Part shown: positions 15,092-23,194 of the stretch, one piece after another
Position numbering within the stretch: the first letter of the stretch is position 1
How the letters are laid out: the number at the start of each line of letters is the position of its first letter
Translations under genes and position numbers: made by a program
From: Paenibacillus sp. oral taxon 786 str. D14
GTDB lineage: Bacteria; Bacillota; Bacilli; Paenibacillales; Paenibacillaceae
Direction: 5' to 3'
Assembly (NCBI RefSeq): GCF_000159955.1
Contig: NZ_GG695987.1
Span: 48,122 to 74,570, forward strand
DNA length: 26,449 nucleotides
Notes under the pieces: generated by a model
Database searches by the model: none
What the model was told of the DNA's origin: nothing
The model's input: the letters and a program-made list of their open reading frames with translations, nothing else

Positions 15092-16959
15092 GCACGCGGC
15101 ATTTTTTCTGGAGATTGCTGCTGAATCGTCCGGCTTTTTATATCGCGAACCTGCTCTCCTGGACGATCATTCATATGATCCCGCTGCTTCCGGGCCTGAT
15201 TACGAAGGCGTTCTTCGATGATTTGGAAGGCAGCGCCAACCTCCCATTCGGAGTTGAGGGACTAACGGCGTTGCTTATCGGCGTGGCGCTGGCGCGCATC
15301 GCGATGATCGCTGTAGGCTGCTGGACAGATGGCAGCTACCGATTCCGGATCAGCATGCTGCTGCGGCGGAATATGCTGGCCCATGTGCTCCGGGAGCCCG
15401 GGGCCAAAGCAATTCCTTGCGCTCCGGGGGAAGCGATCAGCAACTTCCGGGACGACGTGGATCAAGCGGAAGAAGCGATGAGCTGGTCGGTGGATATGTT
15501 TGGCCTGATGGGCTTTGTGATCATTTCCAGTTATATTTTGATTTCGATCGATGCGCAGCTGACGTTCTTCGTCTTCGTCCCGCTCATTCTGGTTGTGACC
15601 GCGGCGCAAATCGCGACAGCGCGCATTCAGAAGTACCGGGCTGCCAGCCGCACTGCCACGGCGAATGTGACCAGCTCTATCAGCGAGATGTTCGCCAACG
15701 TGCAGGCGATTCAAGTCGCGGGAGCCGAAGAGCGGATCGTCCGGCGGTTCGAACGGCTGAGCGATGAGCGCCGGAAGATGATGGTCAAGGATAAGCTGAT
15801 TACCGAATCGCTGTCCTCTGTGTTTACGAACTCCGTTAATCTCGGTACCGGACTGATTCTGGTGTTGGCCGGTTACAAGATGCGGAGCGGTTCGTTTTCC
15901 GTCGGTGACTTGTCGCTGTTCATTTATTACTTAACCTTTGTCACGCAGTTGATTTCGAACGTTGGGAACTTTATGACGTTTTATAAGCAGATGGCGATCA
16001 GCTTCTCCCGCTTGAAGCACATGCTTCAAGGCGCCCCCGCCAAGTTGCTGACGGCTCCCGCATACATCGGGATCGGCAAGCGGAGAGCGTCCGATGCTGA
16101 CTACGGGACGAAGAGCGCGGCAACGGCGTTAAGCGGCTCGGGGTTGGAGCCGTCTCCGTCGGCACTCGCATTAGTGCAGGAGGAACCACATCGGATGGCT
16201 GCCCATCTGCCGGTGGAGCCGCTGCAGCTGCTGGAGGCAAGGGGACTGACGTATCGCTATCCCGAGACCGGCCGGGGCATCGAGAACATCAGCCTGTGGC
16301 TGCCGCGCGGCTCGTTTACGGTCGTGACCGGCATGATCGGCTCCGGCAAAACGACGCTGCTGCGGGCATTGCTTGGCCTGCTGCCGGCGGAAGCCGGGGA
16401 GATCCGCTGGAACGGCCGCCTCGTCCGTACGCCGGCTGACTTTTTTGTTCCGCCGCAAAGTGCGTATACGGCGCAAATCCCGCGCCTGTACAGCGACAAG
16501 CTGCGGAACAACATCCTGCTCGGGCTGCCCGAGGACGAGGGCAGCCTGACGCAGGCGCTGCACGTCGCCGTGCTGGAGGACGACGTGGCGCAGCTCGCCC
16601 ACGGCCTCGACACGATGGTCGGACCGCGCGGGGTCAAGCTCTCCGGCGGCCAGGTCCAACGGACCGCGGCCGCCCGGATGCTCGTGCGCGAGGCACAGCT
16701 GTACGTGTTCGACGACTTGTCGAGCGCGCTCGACGTCGAGACCGAACGGAAGCTGTGGGAGCGGTTGTTCCAATCCCGAGGCGAGGCCACCTGCCTCGTG
16801 GTGTCCCACCGCAAGGCCGCGCTCTCGCACGCGGACCATATCATCGTGCTGAAGGACGGCACGATTGAAGCCGAAGGCACGGCGGAGCAGCTGCTCGCCA
16901 CCAGCGCCAGCTTCCGCCAGCTTTGGTACGGCGAGGAGCCGCAGGCCGACGGGGCATAA
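15088..16959 (+). CDS. ABC exporter half-transporter, subunit 2
   Basis: A 623-residue partner of the preceding gene; its ATG overlaps the previous TGA by 4 bases (ATGA), so translation is coupled, and GGAGGAGGTG precedes it. Six membrane helices occupy about the first 310 residues. The ATPase has Walker A GMIGSGKT at 415-422, a canonical LSGGQ at 518-522, and Walker B D542 followed by D543 where most members have the catalytic Glu; the H-loop is in VSHRKA. In known heterodimers this Asp marks the degenerate ATP site. An unusual stretch of about 65 residues (about 315-378), rich in Ala, Ser and Pro, separates membrane and ATPase domains. No terminator is obvious downstream. The substrate cannot be inferred. 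Confidence 0.92.
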   Translation: MSTRHFFWRLLLNRPAFYIANLLSWTIIHMIPLLPGLITKAFFDDLEGSANLPFGVEGLTALLIGVALARIAMIAVGCWTDGSYRFRISMLLRRNMLAHVLREPGAKAIPCAPGEAISNFRDDVDQAEEAMSWSVDMFGLMGFVIISSYILISIDAQLTFFVFVPLILVVTAAQIATARIQKYRAASRTATANVTSSISEMFANVQAIQVAGAEERIVRRFERLSDERRKMMVKDKLITESLSSVFTNSVNLGTGLILVLAGYKMRSGSFSVGDLSLFIYYLTFVTQLISNVGNFMTFYKQMAISFSRLKHMLQGAPAKLLTAPAYIGIGKRRASDADYGTKSAATALSGSGLEPSPSALALVQEEPHRMAAHLPVEPLQLLEARGLTYRYPETGRGIENISLWLPRGSFTVVTGMIGSGKTTLLRALLGLLPAEAGEIRWNGRLVRTPADFFVPPQSAYTAQIPRLYSDKLRNNILLGLPEDEGSLTQALHVAVLEDDVAQLAHGLDTMVGPRGVKLSGGQVQRTAAARMLVREAQLYVFDDLSSALDVETERKLWERLFQSRGEATCLVVSHRKAALSHADHIIVLKDGTIEAEGTAEQLLATSASFRQLWYGEEPQADGA

Positions 16960-17024
16960 GACTGCAAATCCCAGCCCAAAGCGCCAACAGGAGGTCTGAA
17001 GGGGGCGGCTGATGGCATTATGGC

Positions 17025-17089
17025 CCGGGTCAATCTCCGGTAGATCGCCTGGGTAAATCGTCCGGGTGAATCACCCGGGTAGATTGACC
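17025..17089. repeat. Five-copy 12-13-bp tandem repeat inside an inverted repeat
   Basis: Copies of a CCGGGT-x2-ATC-x2 unit begin at 17025, 17037, 17049, 17062 and 17075 (periods 12, 12, 13, 13). The array is bounded by a perfect 9-bp inverted repeat, GGTCAATCT (17028-17036) and AGATTGACC (17081-17089). Within it CCGGGTG-AAT-CACCCGG (17062-17078) is a perfect 7-bp hairpin. It lies after the exporter pair and about 40 bases before the promoter of the next ABC operon. Confidence 0.8.
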
Positions 17090-17129
17090 TATGTCAGCCC
17101 TCTGTCAGTCCCTCATCACTGCCCGGAGC

Positions 17130-17158
17130 TTTAGCTGACGGAAGCCTTATGGTAGAAT
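17130..17158 (+). promoter_or_regulatory. Promoter of the BcrA-type ABC operon
   Basis: An extended -10, TG at 17150-17151 one base before TAGAAT (17153-17158), with a weak -35 (TTTAGC, 17130-17135) at a 17-base spacing. Initiation near 17165 gives a leader of about 50 bases. Confidence 0.55.
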
Positions 17159-17216
17159 AGGGGAAATTATCCTGATTTAACGGGATACAGTTCGAAAAGA
17201 GAGTGAGGAGTATCCT

Positions 17217-18131
17217 ATGGAGATGACGCAGGAACCCGTCGTACGCATGCGGGACGTCACCAAGCGCATCGGCAGCAAGACGCTGATCGACCGATTAACG
17301 CTGGATATCCCGAGAGGACAAGTATACGGCTTCCTGGGTCCCAACGGAGCCGGGAAAACGACCACGATCCGGATGATGGTCGGACTGATGTCGATATCGG
17401 AAGGTGATATCCTGATCGAAGGGGCCAGCATTAAGGATCGTTTCGAAGAGGCGATATCGCATGTCGGCGCCATCGTGGAGAATCCGGAGATGTACAAGTT
17501 CCTGACCGGGTACCAGAATTTGCTACATTACGCCCGCATGTCTCCGGGGGTCACGAAACAGCGGATCTGGGAGGCGGTCGAGCGGGTTGGCATGCAGAAC
17601 CGCATCCATGACAAAGTCAAGACGTATTCGCTGGGCATGCGCCAGCGGCTTGGGGTTGCGCAGGCCATCCTGCATCGGCCGAAGCTGCTGGTGCTGGACG
17701 AGCCCACCAACGGGCTCGACCCGCAGGGCATCCGCGAGCTCCGCGATTATCTGCGGGCGCTGGCGCGGGAGGAAGGGACGACCGTGTTTGTCTCCAGCCA
17801 TTTGCTGTCGGAAATGGAGCTGATGTGCGACACGGTCGCGGTTATCCAGCAGGGACGGCTGGTGGACGTCAAGTCCCTGCACCCGGAAGCCGTCGAAGGC
17901 CGGGCGCAGGAGACGGCCTTCGACGTAAGCGATCCGCAGCGCGCGGTAGGGCTGATCGCAGGCGCTCGCCTCGAAGGCGGCCGGCTGATCGTGTCCGCCG
18001 ACCGGAAGGCTGCGGCGGAGATCAACGCGAAGCTGGTCTTGGCGGGCATTGACGTGTACGCCATCCAGGCGGTGACGCGTTCGCTGGAGGATCAATTCCT
18101 GGAGCTGACGGGAGGGAAGGACATTGAATAA
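17217..18131 (+). CDS. BcrA-type ABC transporter ATP-binding protein
   Basis: A 304-residue cytoplasmic ATPase subunit. Walker A is GPNGAGKT at 41-48, the signature is SLGMRQ at 138-143, Walker B is LLVLDEP at 157-163 and the H-loop histidine is H195 in SSHLLSEM. The SLGMRQRLG signature and the roughly 80-residue C-terminal extension are typical of the BcrA/NatA group, which powers ABC-2 permeases in peptide-antibiotic self-protection, antibiotic export or sodium efflux. Which of these applies is not shown. GAGGAG is 6 bases before the ATG. The permease gene starts inside the last codons of this gene (8-base overlap), so the two subunits are made together. Confidence 0.92.
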   Translation: MEMTQEPVVRMRDVTKRIGSKTLIDRLTLDIPRGQVYGFLGPNGAGKTTTIRMMVGLMSISEGDILIEGASIKDRFEEAISHVGAIVENPEMYKFLTGYQNLLHYARMSPGVTKQRIWEAVERVGMQNRIHDKVKTYSLGMRQRLGVAQAILHRPKLLVLDEPTNGLDPQGIRELRDYLRALAREEGTTVFVSSHLLSEMELMCDTVAVIQQGRLVDVKSLHPEAVEGRAQETAFDVSDPQRAVGLIAGARLEGGRLIVSADRKAAAEINAKLVLAGIDVYAIQAVTRSLEDQFLELTGGKDIE

Positions 18132-18894
18132 TTTTCTCGCGCTGGTCCAAAACGAAAACATGAAGATTTACCGGCGGGTTCGCACCTGGATTATGTTTGG
18201 GCTGCTTGTCCTGCTGACGATCCTGTTTGGGGTGCTGTTCTCGTTGGACGGCGGCAGCCAGCGGCTGAGCGCCTGGGACGCTTTGGACCAACTCAGTTTC
18301 CTGTATTATCTCGTCAGCATCTATGCCGCCGTTATTGCCGCTGACATCGTAGCCGGTGAGTTCACCTGGGGAACGATCAAGCTGCTGCTGATCCGTCCTT
18401 GGACGCGGACGAAGGTGCTGCTGTCCAAGCTGCTGGCCGTGCTGCTATTTACGCTGGCGATGAGCGCGGTATTTTTCGCCATCGCCCTGGCCGTTTCGTT
18501 CCTGATTTTCCCGAATGAGCCATCGCAATACCTAGGGGCAAGCCCGCTGAGCCGGATTCTGGAAAGTCTGCTGTACAGCTATATCGATTTGCTGGTAATT
18601 GCAGCATTTTCGTTTATGCTGTCGACGGTCTTTCGCTCTAGCGGCATTGCCATCGGACTGTCGCTCTTCATCTTGTTTGCGGGCAACATCTTTACGTTGT
18701 TGTTCCACCCGTCGCGTTATGCTTGGGCCAAATATCTGCTGTTTACCAATATGGATCTAGGCCAATATCGCGGGGGGCAGGTCGGACCGGCCGGGATGAC
18801 GCTGGGCTTCTCCATCACGGTGCTGGCGGTCTACGTCCTGCTGTTCCTGGCGGTGGCCTGGCTCGTATTCAAGAAGCGTGACGTTGCTGCATAA
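18124..18894 (+). CDS. ABC-2-type permease
   Basis: A 256-residue membrane subunit for the preceding ATPase. Six hydrophobic segments lie at about 22-41, 58-76, 99-129, 149-167, 173-193 and 229-250; a conserved-looking EFTWGTIKLLLIRPWTR stretch follows segment 2, as in the ABC-2/NatB-like permeases. The start is TTG at 18124, overlapping the ATPase gene by 8 bases, supported by GGAGGG 7 bases upstream and by the fit of the first membrane segment. An ATG at 18160 would lose 12 residues without a good binding site. The operon ends at the hairpin at 18908-18947. Substrate unknown. Confidence 0.88.
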   Translation: MNNFLALVQNENMKIYRRVRTWIMFGLLVLLTILFGVLFSLDGGSQRLSAWDALDQLSFLYYLVSIYAAVIAADIVAGEFTWGTIKLLLIRPWTRTKVLLSKLLAVLLFTLAMSAVFFAIALAVSFLIFPNEPSQYLGASPLSRILESLLYSYIDLLVIAAFSFMLSTVFRSSGIAIGLSLFILFAGNIFTLLFHPSRYAWAKYLLFTNMDLGQYRGGQVGPAGMTLGFSITVLAVYVLLFLAVAWLVFKKRDVAA

Positions 18895-18907
18895 GCTGCA
18901 TAATGAT

Positions 18908-18947
18908 AAGAAGCTCCCGCCTTTCTCATTTGGCGGGAGCTTCTTTT
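18908..18947. terminator. Terminator between the ABC permease and bactofilin genes
   Basis: A perfect 14-bp stem (18908-18921 with 18932-18945), 10-base loop, then TT after the terminal CTTCTT. It lies between convergent genes and probably serves both; the T tract is better on the plus strand. Confidence 0.88.
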
Positions 18948-18961
18948 ATGACTGATTTGTT

Positions 18962-19378
18962 TTACCCTGCTTCGGGGCGCGCGGCTTTCTTGACCTTGCC
19001 TTTGCCGCTAGAAGCCGATGGGGTGGGGGCGGGGGCCACCCGTTCCATTTTGCTCGATCCGTTCAGCAGTCCACCTTCAACGATGATCAGCTTGGCCACA
19101 TCCACGTTGCCGTCGACTTGACCGCTTGCGGTGATTGTGAGTTTCCCTGTAGTGGTGACATCTCCGATGACTTTGCCGGCGACGATCACATCGGCGCCTT
19201 TAATGTTGGACATGGCCTCGCCGGTTTCGCCGATGATGATCTGTCCCTGGCAGTCGATCTCCCCATGGATTTGACCCTCCACACGCAGATTGGACTTGCA
19301 CTCCAGCTTGCCTTCTACCAGGCTGCCTTGGCCGATCAGGGTATCGGTCAGACGGGGGGCTTTCTTGTCTTTGAACAT
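18962..19378 (-). CDS. Bactofilin (polymer-forming cytoskeletal protein)
   Basis: A 138-residue cytoplasmic protein. Residues about 13-112 are a bactofilin beta-helix with regularly spaced short repeats, for example LVEGKLECKSNLRVEGQIHG, then GDVTTTGKLTI and GNVDVAKLII, flanked by short disordered ends; the C-terminus is rich in Ala, Pro, Ser and Lys. Bactofilins polymerise without nucleotide into filaments that recruit cell-wall enzymes or position proteins at the membrane. It follows the M23 peptidase gene by 32 bases on the same strand, so the two are probably one operon. The nearest purine-rich site (AAGGAAG) is about 13 bases from the ATG, rather far, so translation may depend on coupling to the upstream gene. 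Confidence 0.9.
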   Translation of the reverse strand: MFKDKKAPRLTDTLIGQGSLVEGKLECKSNLRVEGQIHGEIDCQGQIIIGETGEAMSNIKGADVIVAGKVIGDVTTTGKLTITASGQVDGNVDVAKLIIVEGGLLNGSSKMERVAPAPTPSASSGKGKVKKAARPEAG

Positions 19379-19410
19379 AGCGCTTCATCAACTTCCTTTC
19401 CACATGCGGA

Positions 19411-20409
19411 TTACTTCAAATAAGGCATCGGATCAACGGCTTTGCCGCCCTTGACGATCTCAAAATGCAAATGGGGTCCGGTACTGCGTCCGGTGCTGCC
19501 CAGATTGCCGATGCTGTCCCCTTTCTTCACCTCATCCCCGACGGAAACATCGATGTCGCTCAGATGCATGTACCAGGTTTGCAGACCGCCCGGGTGCTCA
19601 ATCACGATGTATTTGCCGTGGGATCCGTCCCGGGTGGCGGTAACGACCTTGCCTGCAGCTGCGGCATACACGGGGTCCCCGACTTTACCGGCAATGTCGA
19701 TGCCCGCGTGGAAAGCTGCTCGGCCGGTAAACGGATCGGTGCGGTAACCAAAATTAGAGGTTAGCCGCGTGGACAACGTGGGCCATTCCGAGGGTGTGCC
19801 GGAGAGGGAGTATTGGGTCTGCTTCGCTTTTTTCAAGGTGAGCGGCACGTGCTTCTCCATCTCGTCCAGCATTTCGTTCATCGCGGCAAATTCGTCTCGC
19901 GTATTCGCTGCAAGTCTCTCGATCTCGTTGTCATGTACGGCAATGAACTCGCCGCCAACCCCGCTGTCCCCAAGAGCGTCCAGCGTCTCATCCCAGGACA
20001 ACGAAGACAGCTTGCCGAGATTCTTCGCATCCCCCTCTCCGTATTTATCGATAAATTTCTGAAGCTCTGCTTCGAGCTCGGCTACCCGCTCCATCCGGTC
20101 CATCATTTCCTTGGACTGGCTCGATAAAGAGATCACTTCGTTCTGCAAGCGCTGAATCGCTTCGTCTTTGTTGGTCACCACCGCTTCAAAGGCTAGGGTT
20201 TGCTGCTCCAGCTGATGTTCCAGGCGGGAAACGGTCTGTTCCGAATGAACCTGCAGGCTGACGATCAGCCCGGAAATGGACAGCAGCGCCAGCAAAGGCA
20301 CGGCAACGACAAGCGGCTTGGAGACTTGCATCTGTTTGACGGGCCGGCTGGCATCCCGAAGGACAAGCAGCGTCATCCGGTTGGGATTCGGTACGCTTAC
20401 GCTCCTCAT
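19411..20409 (-). CDS. Membrane-anchored M23 peptidase
   Basis: A 332-residue protein with a short cytoplasmic N-terminus, one membrane segment at about 33-53, an extracytoplasmic coiled coil at about 57-125, a linker and a C-terminal M23 (LytM-type) domain from about 208. Zinc and catalytic residues are intact: H234 and D238 in HAGID, H282 in WYMHL, and H313/H315 in PHLHFE, so it should be an active endopeptidase that cuts peptidoglycan cross-links. The coiled coil plus M23 layout and the adjacent bactofilin gene resemble the LmdC/Csd-type peptidases that work with bactofilins in curved or stalked bacteria; the same partnership is inferred here. GGAGGGG lies 6 bases before the ATG. It is first in its operon. 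Confidence 0.92.
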   Translation of the reverse strand: MRSVSVPNPNRMTLLVLRDASRPVKQMQVSKPLVVAVPLLALLSISGLIVSLQVHSEQTVSRLEHQLEQQTLAFEAVVTNKDEAIQRLQNEVISLSSQSKEMMDRMERVAELEAELQKFIDKYGEGDAKNLGKLSSLSWDETLDALGDSGVGGEFIAVHDNEIERLAANTRDEFAAMNEMLDEMEKHVPLTLKKAKQTQYSLSGTPSEWPTLSTRLTSNFGYRTDPFTGRAAFHAGIDIAGKVGDPVYAAAAGKVVTATRDGSHGKYIVIEHPGGLQTWYMHLSDIDVSVGDEVKKGDSIGNLGSTGRSTGPHLHFEIVKGGKAVDPMPYLK

Positions 20410-20431
20410 GGCATCCCCTCCCTACGCTTCG

Positions 20432-20461
20432 TTGGTTCTATAACTTATCTATTCCTATGAT
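20432..20461 (+). promoter_or_regulatory. Candidate promoter of cls
   Basis: TTGGTT (20432-20437), 18-base spacer and TATGAT (20456-20461). It overlaps, in the opposite direction, the putative promoter of the M23–bactofilin operon. The expected cls leader is about 120 bases. Confidence 0.5.
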
Positions 20462-20477
20462 TCTTAAATCATGTCAA
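20449..20477 (-). promoter_or_regulatory. Candidate promoter of the M23–bactofilin operon with palindrome
   Basis: A perfect TTGACA on the minus strand (20472-20477), but only a weak -10 (GAATAG, 20449-20454) at 17 bases. The spacer holds the palindrome ATGATT-CTTA-AATCAT (20457-20472), which also covers the -10 of the divergent cls promoter, so one protein bound there could affect both operons. Confidence 0.4.
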
Positions 20478-20589
20478 AAAAACAGGTCCTGTCTAATATA
20501 AGTGCGGCGGGATCCGTTATTTTCGAAATCTGTCATGAATAAACCGCAGCCCGGATGGTTAATGATGATGGCAGGGGAGGGTGGAAGGC

Positions 20590-22020
20590 ATGCTCTGGCT
20601 GATTGGCATTTTACTGCTTTTTATCGTACACGTCGCACTGATCCTGCTGCTTGAATTCCGCAATCCCGCCAAGGCGGTTGCCTGGTTGTTTATCTTGTTT
20701 TTGTGCCCTCCCTTGGGTCCGGTCCTCTACTATTTCATGGCCCGGGACTATAGGAAGCGCAAAAAACTGCTGCACCGGGGCCCCGTCCCGTTCCATAGCT
20801 TACGGATGCTGCTGCGCGACCAGTTGGCAAGCCCGGTTCGCTTGGAGGAGATGAGCAACCCGGAAATGCTTCATCAGGAACGGCTATATCAGCTGCTGAC
20901 GCATCATGCGGCAAACCCGATCACAGGCGGAAACCAAACGGAAGTGTATTCCGCCGGGGAAACGGCGTTTGGGGCCATGCTGGAGCGGATGGAGCAAGCG
21001 CGAGATCATATCCATCTTGAATTTTATATTTTCCGCAGCGACATGATCGGCTCGGCCTTTGCAGAAGTGATGATCCGGAAAGCCCAGGAAGGGGTCAAGG
21101 TCCGGATGATCTGCGATGGGCTGGGGAGCTTTAAGCTGGAGCATGCGTTTATTGAGCGGCTGAGGGCTGCAGGGGTGGAGGTCTACTTCTTTCTGCCAGC
21201 GCGGGTCGCCTTGCGGAACCGCCGGGTCAATTACCGCAATCATCGCAAAATCCTCGTGGTGGACGGAAAGTTCGGGTTCGTGGGCGGACTTAATGTGGGT
21301 GACGACTATTTAGGCCTTTATGAAAAAATGGGGTACTGGCGCGATACGCATCTGCAGCTGGAAGGAGATTCGGTTTATTATTTGCAGCTCACCTTCCTGG
21401 AGGATTGGCTGCTGGCTTCGGGTCAGGATCTCGGGGACCCTGCTCTGTTTCCGCCCCATGAAGGGCCCGGGCAGGAGCAAGTGCAGATCCTGACCAGCGG
21501 CCCGAATTTGCCGCGTAACCCGATTCATGAAATGTGCTTTAATTCGATTGCGGTGGCGAAGCGCCGGATCTGGATCGCTTCGCCCTATTTCATTCCCGAC
21601 CCCAGCGTATATTCCGCACTGAAAACGGCGGCATTAAGCGGAGTCGAAGTGAACATCATCATGCCTTACCATCCGGACAGCCGCTTGGTGAAGCTGGCTT
21701 CCTTGTCTTACGTGGAGGAGCTGCTGGGGGCCGGGGTAAAGTTCTTTCAATATACGAAGGGCTTTATTCATGCCAAAGTGATGATCATCGACGACCTGCT
21801 CGCTTCGGTGGGGACGGCGAACATGGATATGCGCAGCTTTTTTTATAACTTTGAAATGACGGCGTTGTTGTTTGATCCGGGGACGATCACCCGGCTGGAG
21901 AGCGACTTCAAGCAGGATCTGGCCGATTCGATCCCGATTCGGTTTGAGGAATTCGCTCGGCGGCCGAAAGGGCAGAAGCTGCTTGAGCTGCTAGCGCGGC
22001 TGTTGTCGCCGTTGCTGTAG
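20590..22020 (+). CDS. cls: Cardiolipin synthase
   Basis: A 476-residue membrane enzyme of the phospholipase D superfamily, which condenses two phosphatidylglycerol molecules to cardiolipin and glycerol. Two N-terminal membrane segments are at about 3-22 and 29-50 (including RNPAKAVAWLF, typical of Cls). The two HKD active-site motifs are complete: H218-x-K220-x4-D225 in HRKILVVD and H394-x-K396-x4-D401 in HAKVMIID. Length matches bacterial Cls. The ATG at 20590 is chosen because GGGGAGG ends 9 bases before it; an in-frame GTG at 20581 directly abuts that site and cannot use it. It is divergent from the M23–bactofilin operon, and its 3' end faces the end-joining polymerase gene with no obvious terminator in the 46-base gap. 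Confidence 0.95.
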   Translation: MLWLIGILLLFIVHVALILLLEFRNPAKAVAWLFILFLCPPLGPVLYYFMARDYRKRKKLLHRGPVPFHSLRMLLRDQLASPVRLEEMSNPEMLHQERLYQLLTHHAANPITGGNQTEVYSAGETAFGAMLERMEQARDHIHLEFYIFRSDMIGSAFAEVMIRKAQEGVKVRMICDGLGSFKLEHAFIERLRAAGVEVYFFLPARVALRNRRVNYRNHRKILVVDGKFGFVGGLNVGDDYLGLYEKMGYWRDTHLQLEGDSVYYLQLTFLEDWLLASGQDLGDPALFPPHEGPGQEQVQILTSGPNLPRNPIHEMCFNSIAVAKRRIWIASPYFIPDPSVYSALKTAALSGVEVNIIMPYHPDSRLVKLASLSYVEELLGAGVKFFQYTKGFIHAKVMIIDDLLASVGTANMDMRSFFYNFEMTALLFDPGTITRLESDFKQDLADSIPIRFEEFARRPKGQKLLELLARLLSPLL

Positions 22021-22066
22021 CGGAGGTTGCCAGCCGTTGTCGTTGTGCAGCGAAGGCTTCCCTTGT

Positions 22067-22966
22067 TTAAGACCGGCCGGGGGATTTTAAATGCTGCAAG
22101 ATCAGCTTGAGGGACTGGGGAGGGATGGTCTCGAGCAAATCTCCCCGTTCCTTCAGTCGTTGACCGATATTCAGCAGGTTAAAATCCGCAGGCTTGGGGT
22201 TCCGCCGTACCTCATCCCAGGTCAGCGGGGTCGACACGCTGGCGGCTGCCCGGGCGCGCGGGGTATAGGGGGCGGCCAGCGTCTTGCCGCCGTAATGCTG
22301 CAAGTAGTCGAAGTAGATTTTGTCGCCGCGGTCTTTTTTTAGCCGTTCGATGGTAAATAGGTTGGGGTGTTTTTCGGTGACGTAACGGGCGACGAAATGT
22401 CCAACCATCCGCAGCTCGTCGAAGGTGATGCCGTATTCGATTGGCACGATGATTTGCACGCCGGTAGCGCCGGACGTCTTCGGCACGGATTGCAAGCCGA
22501 GCGAGGCCAAAATCTCCCCGACCAAAGCGGCCGCCTCCATAATTCGCGGCTCGTCCTCCAGCGTGGGGTCCAGGTCAATCATCCATTCGCACGGCAACTC
22601 CTCTCCGGCATAATGCAGAGACGGATGGAATTCGATGCAAGCCAGGTTGCCGAGCCACAGCAGCACCGGCAGCCGGTCAAGCACGACATAATTGATGTTC
22701 TCGTGAACGGCGGTGCGGACGAAGGGCGGCAGCGGTTCGGGGGCATTTTTCTGGTAAAAAAACTTGCCGTGAATCCCGCCGGGATAACGAATCGTGGTCA
22801 GCAGCCGGTTGCGGCAATATTTCAGCAGGTAAGGCGACAGCTCGGCCAGCTTCTCCAAATACATCCGCTTGGTGATGCCGGCTTCGGGCCATAACAGCTT
22901 ATCCGGGTTGGAGACGGAAATCTCTTCACCTTCGACGGTGATCGTTCCTTTAATTGTTCGGGGCAT
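22067..22966 (-). CDS. LigD-type polymerase/primase (end-joining)
   Basis: A 299-residue protein equal to the polymerase domain of LigD (archaeo-eukaryotic primase superfamily), which fills gaps at broken DNA ends, preferring ribonucleotides. Catalytic metal ligands are visible: D131 and D133 in MIDLDP, and D220 in YFDYLQ. KTSGATGVQI (163-172) corresponds to the SGxxGxH-like loop, with Val in place of the usual His, and KTLAAPYTPRARAAASVSTP matches the conserved C-terminal region. In B. subtilis LigD the ligase and polymerase are one polypeptide; here the polymerase stands alone and the ligase is the divergent next gene. AAGGAGG lies 7 bases before the ATG. Role in Ku-dependent non-homologous end joining is inferred from family and neighbourhood. 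Confidence 0.93.
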   Translation of the reverse strand: MPRTIKGTITVEGEEISVSNPDKLLWPEAGITKRMYLEKLAELSPYLLKYCRNRLLTTIRYPGGIHGKFFYQKNAPEPLPPFVRTAVHENINYVVLDRLPVLLWLGNLACIEFHPSLHYAGEELPCEWMIDLDPTLEDEPRIMEAAALVGEILASLGLQSVPKTSGATGVQIIVPIEYGITFDELRMVGHFVARYVTEKHPNLFTIERLKKDRGDKIYFDYLQHYGGKTLAAPYTPRARAAASVSTPLTWDEVRRNPKPADFNLLNIGQRLKERGDLLETIPPQSLKLILQHLKSPGRS

Positions 22967-22984
22967 GACGGTTCCTCCTTGCTG

Positions 22985-23006
22985 AAATCGGATGAAAATC
23001 GGATGA
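22985..23006. repeat. Perfect 11-bp tandem duplication
   Basis: AAATCGGATGA occurs twice head to tail (22985-22995, 22996-23006), about 20 bases upstream of the polymerase start codon on its leader side. It may be slippage or a paired binding site. Confidence 0.7.
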
Positions 23007-23194
23007 AAGATGTTCGCCCTGCTTAGGGTTGTTGGTTCTAGGCTTGCCTGGGGACGGGGAAACTATGAGCGAACTAACGCCCGGAATGGTTCAAGAGAGG
23101 CAGGGGCAAACTGGGGAACAAGCGGAGGTTCGGGGTTGGAGAAGGTAAAGACAAGGATTGTGCACATTGGAGCTGGGGAGGTGGAGAGCGCCGC

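Noticed and set aside
17025..17089. CRISPR-like array
   Set aside because: Repeat units are only 12-13 bp and contiguous, there are no spacers, and no cas genes are near.
22967..23194. LexA or SigG site for the ligase and polymerase genes
   Set aside because: Both strands were scanned by eye; no CGAAC-N4-GTTCG-like palindrome and no CATnHTA box at a suitable distance was found.
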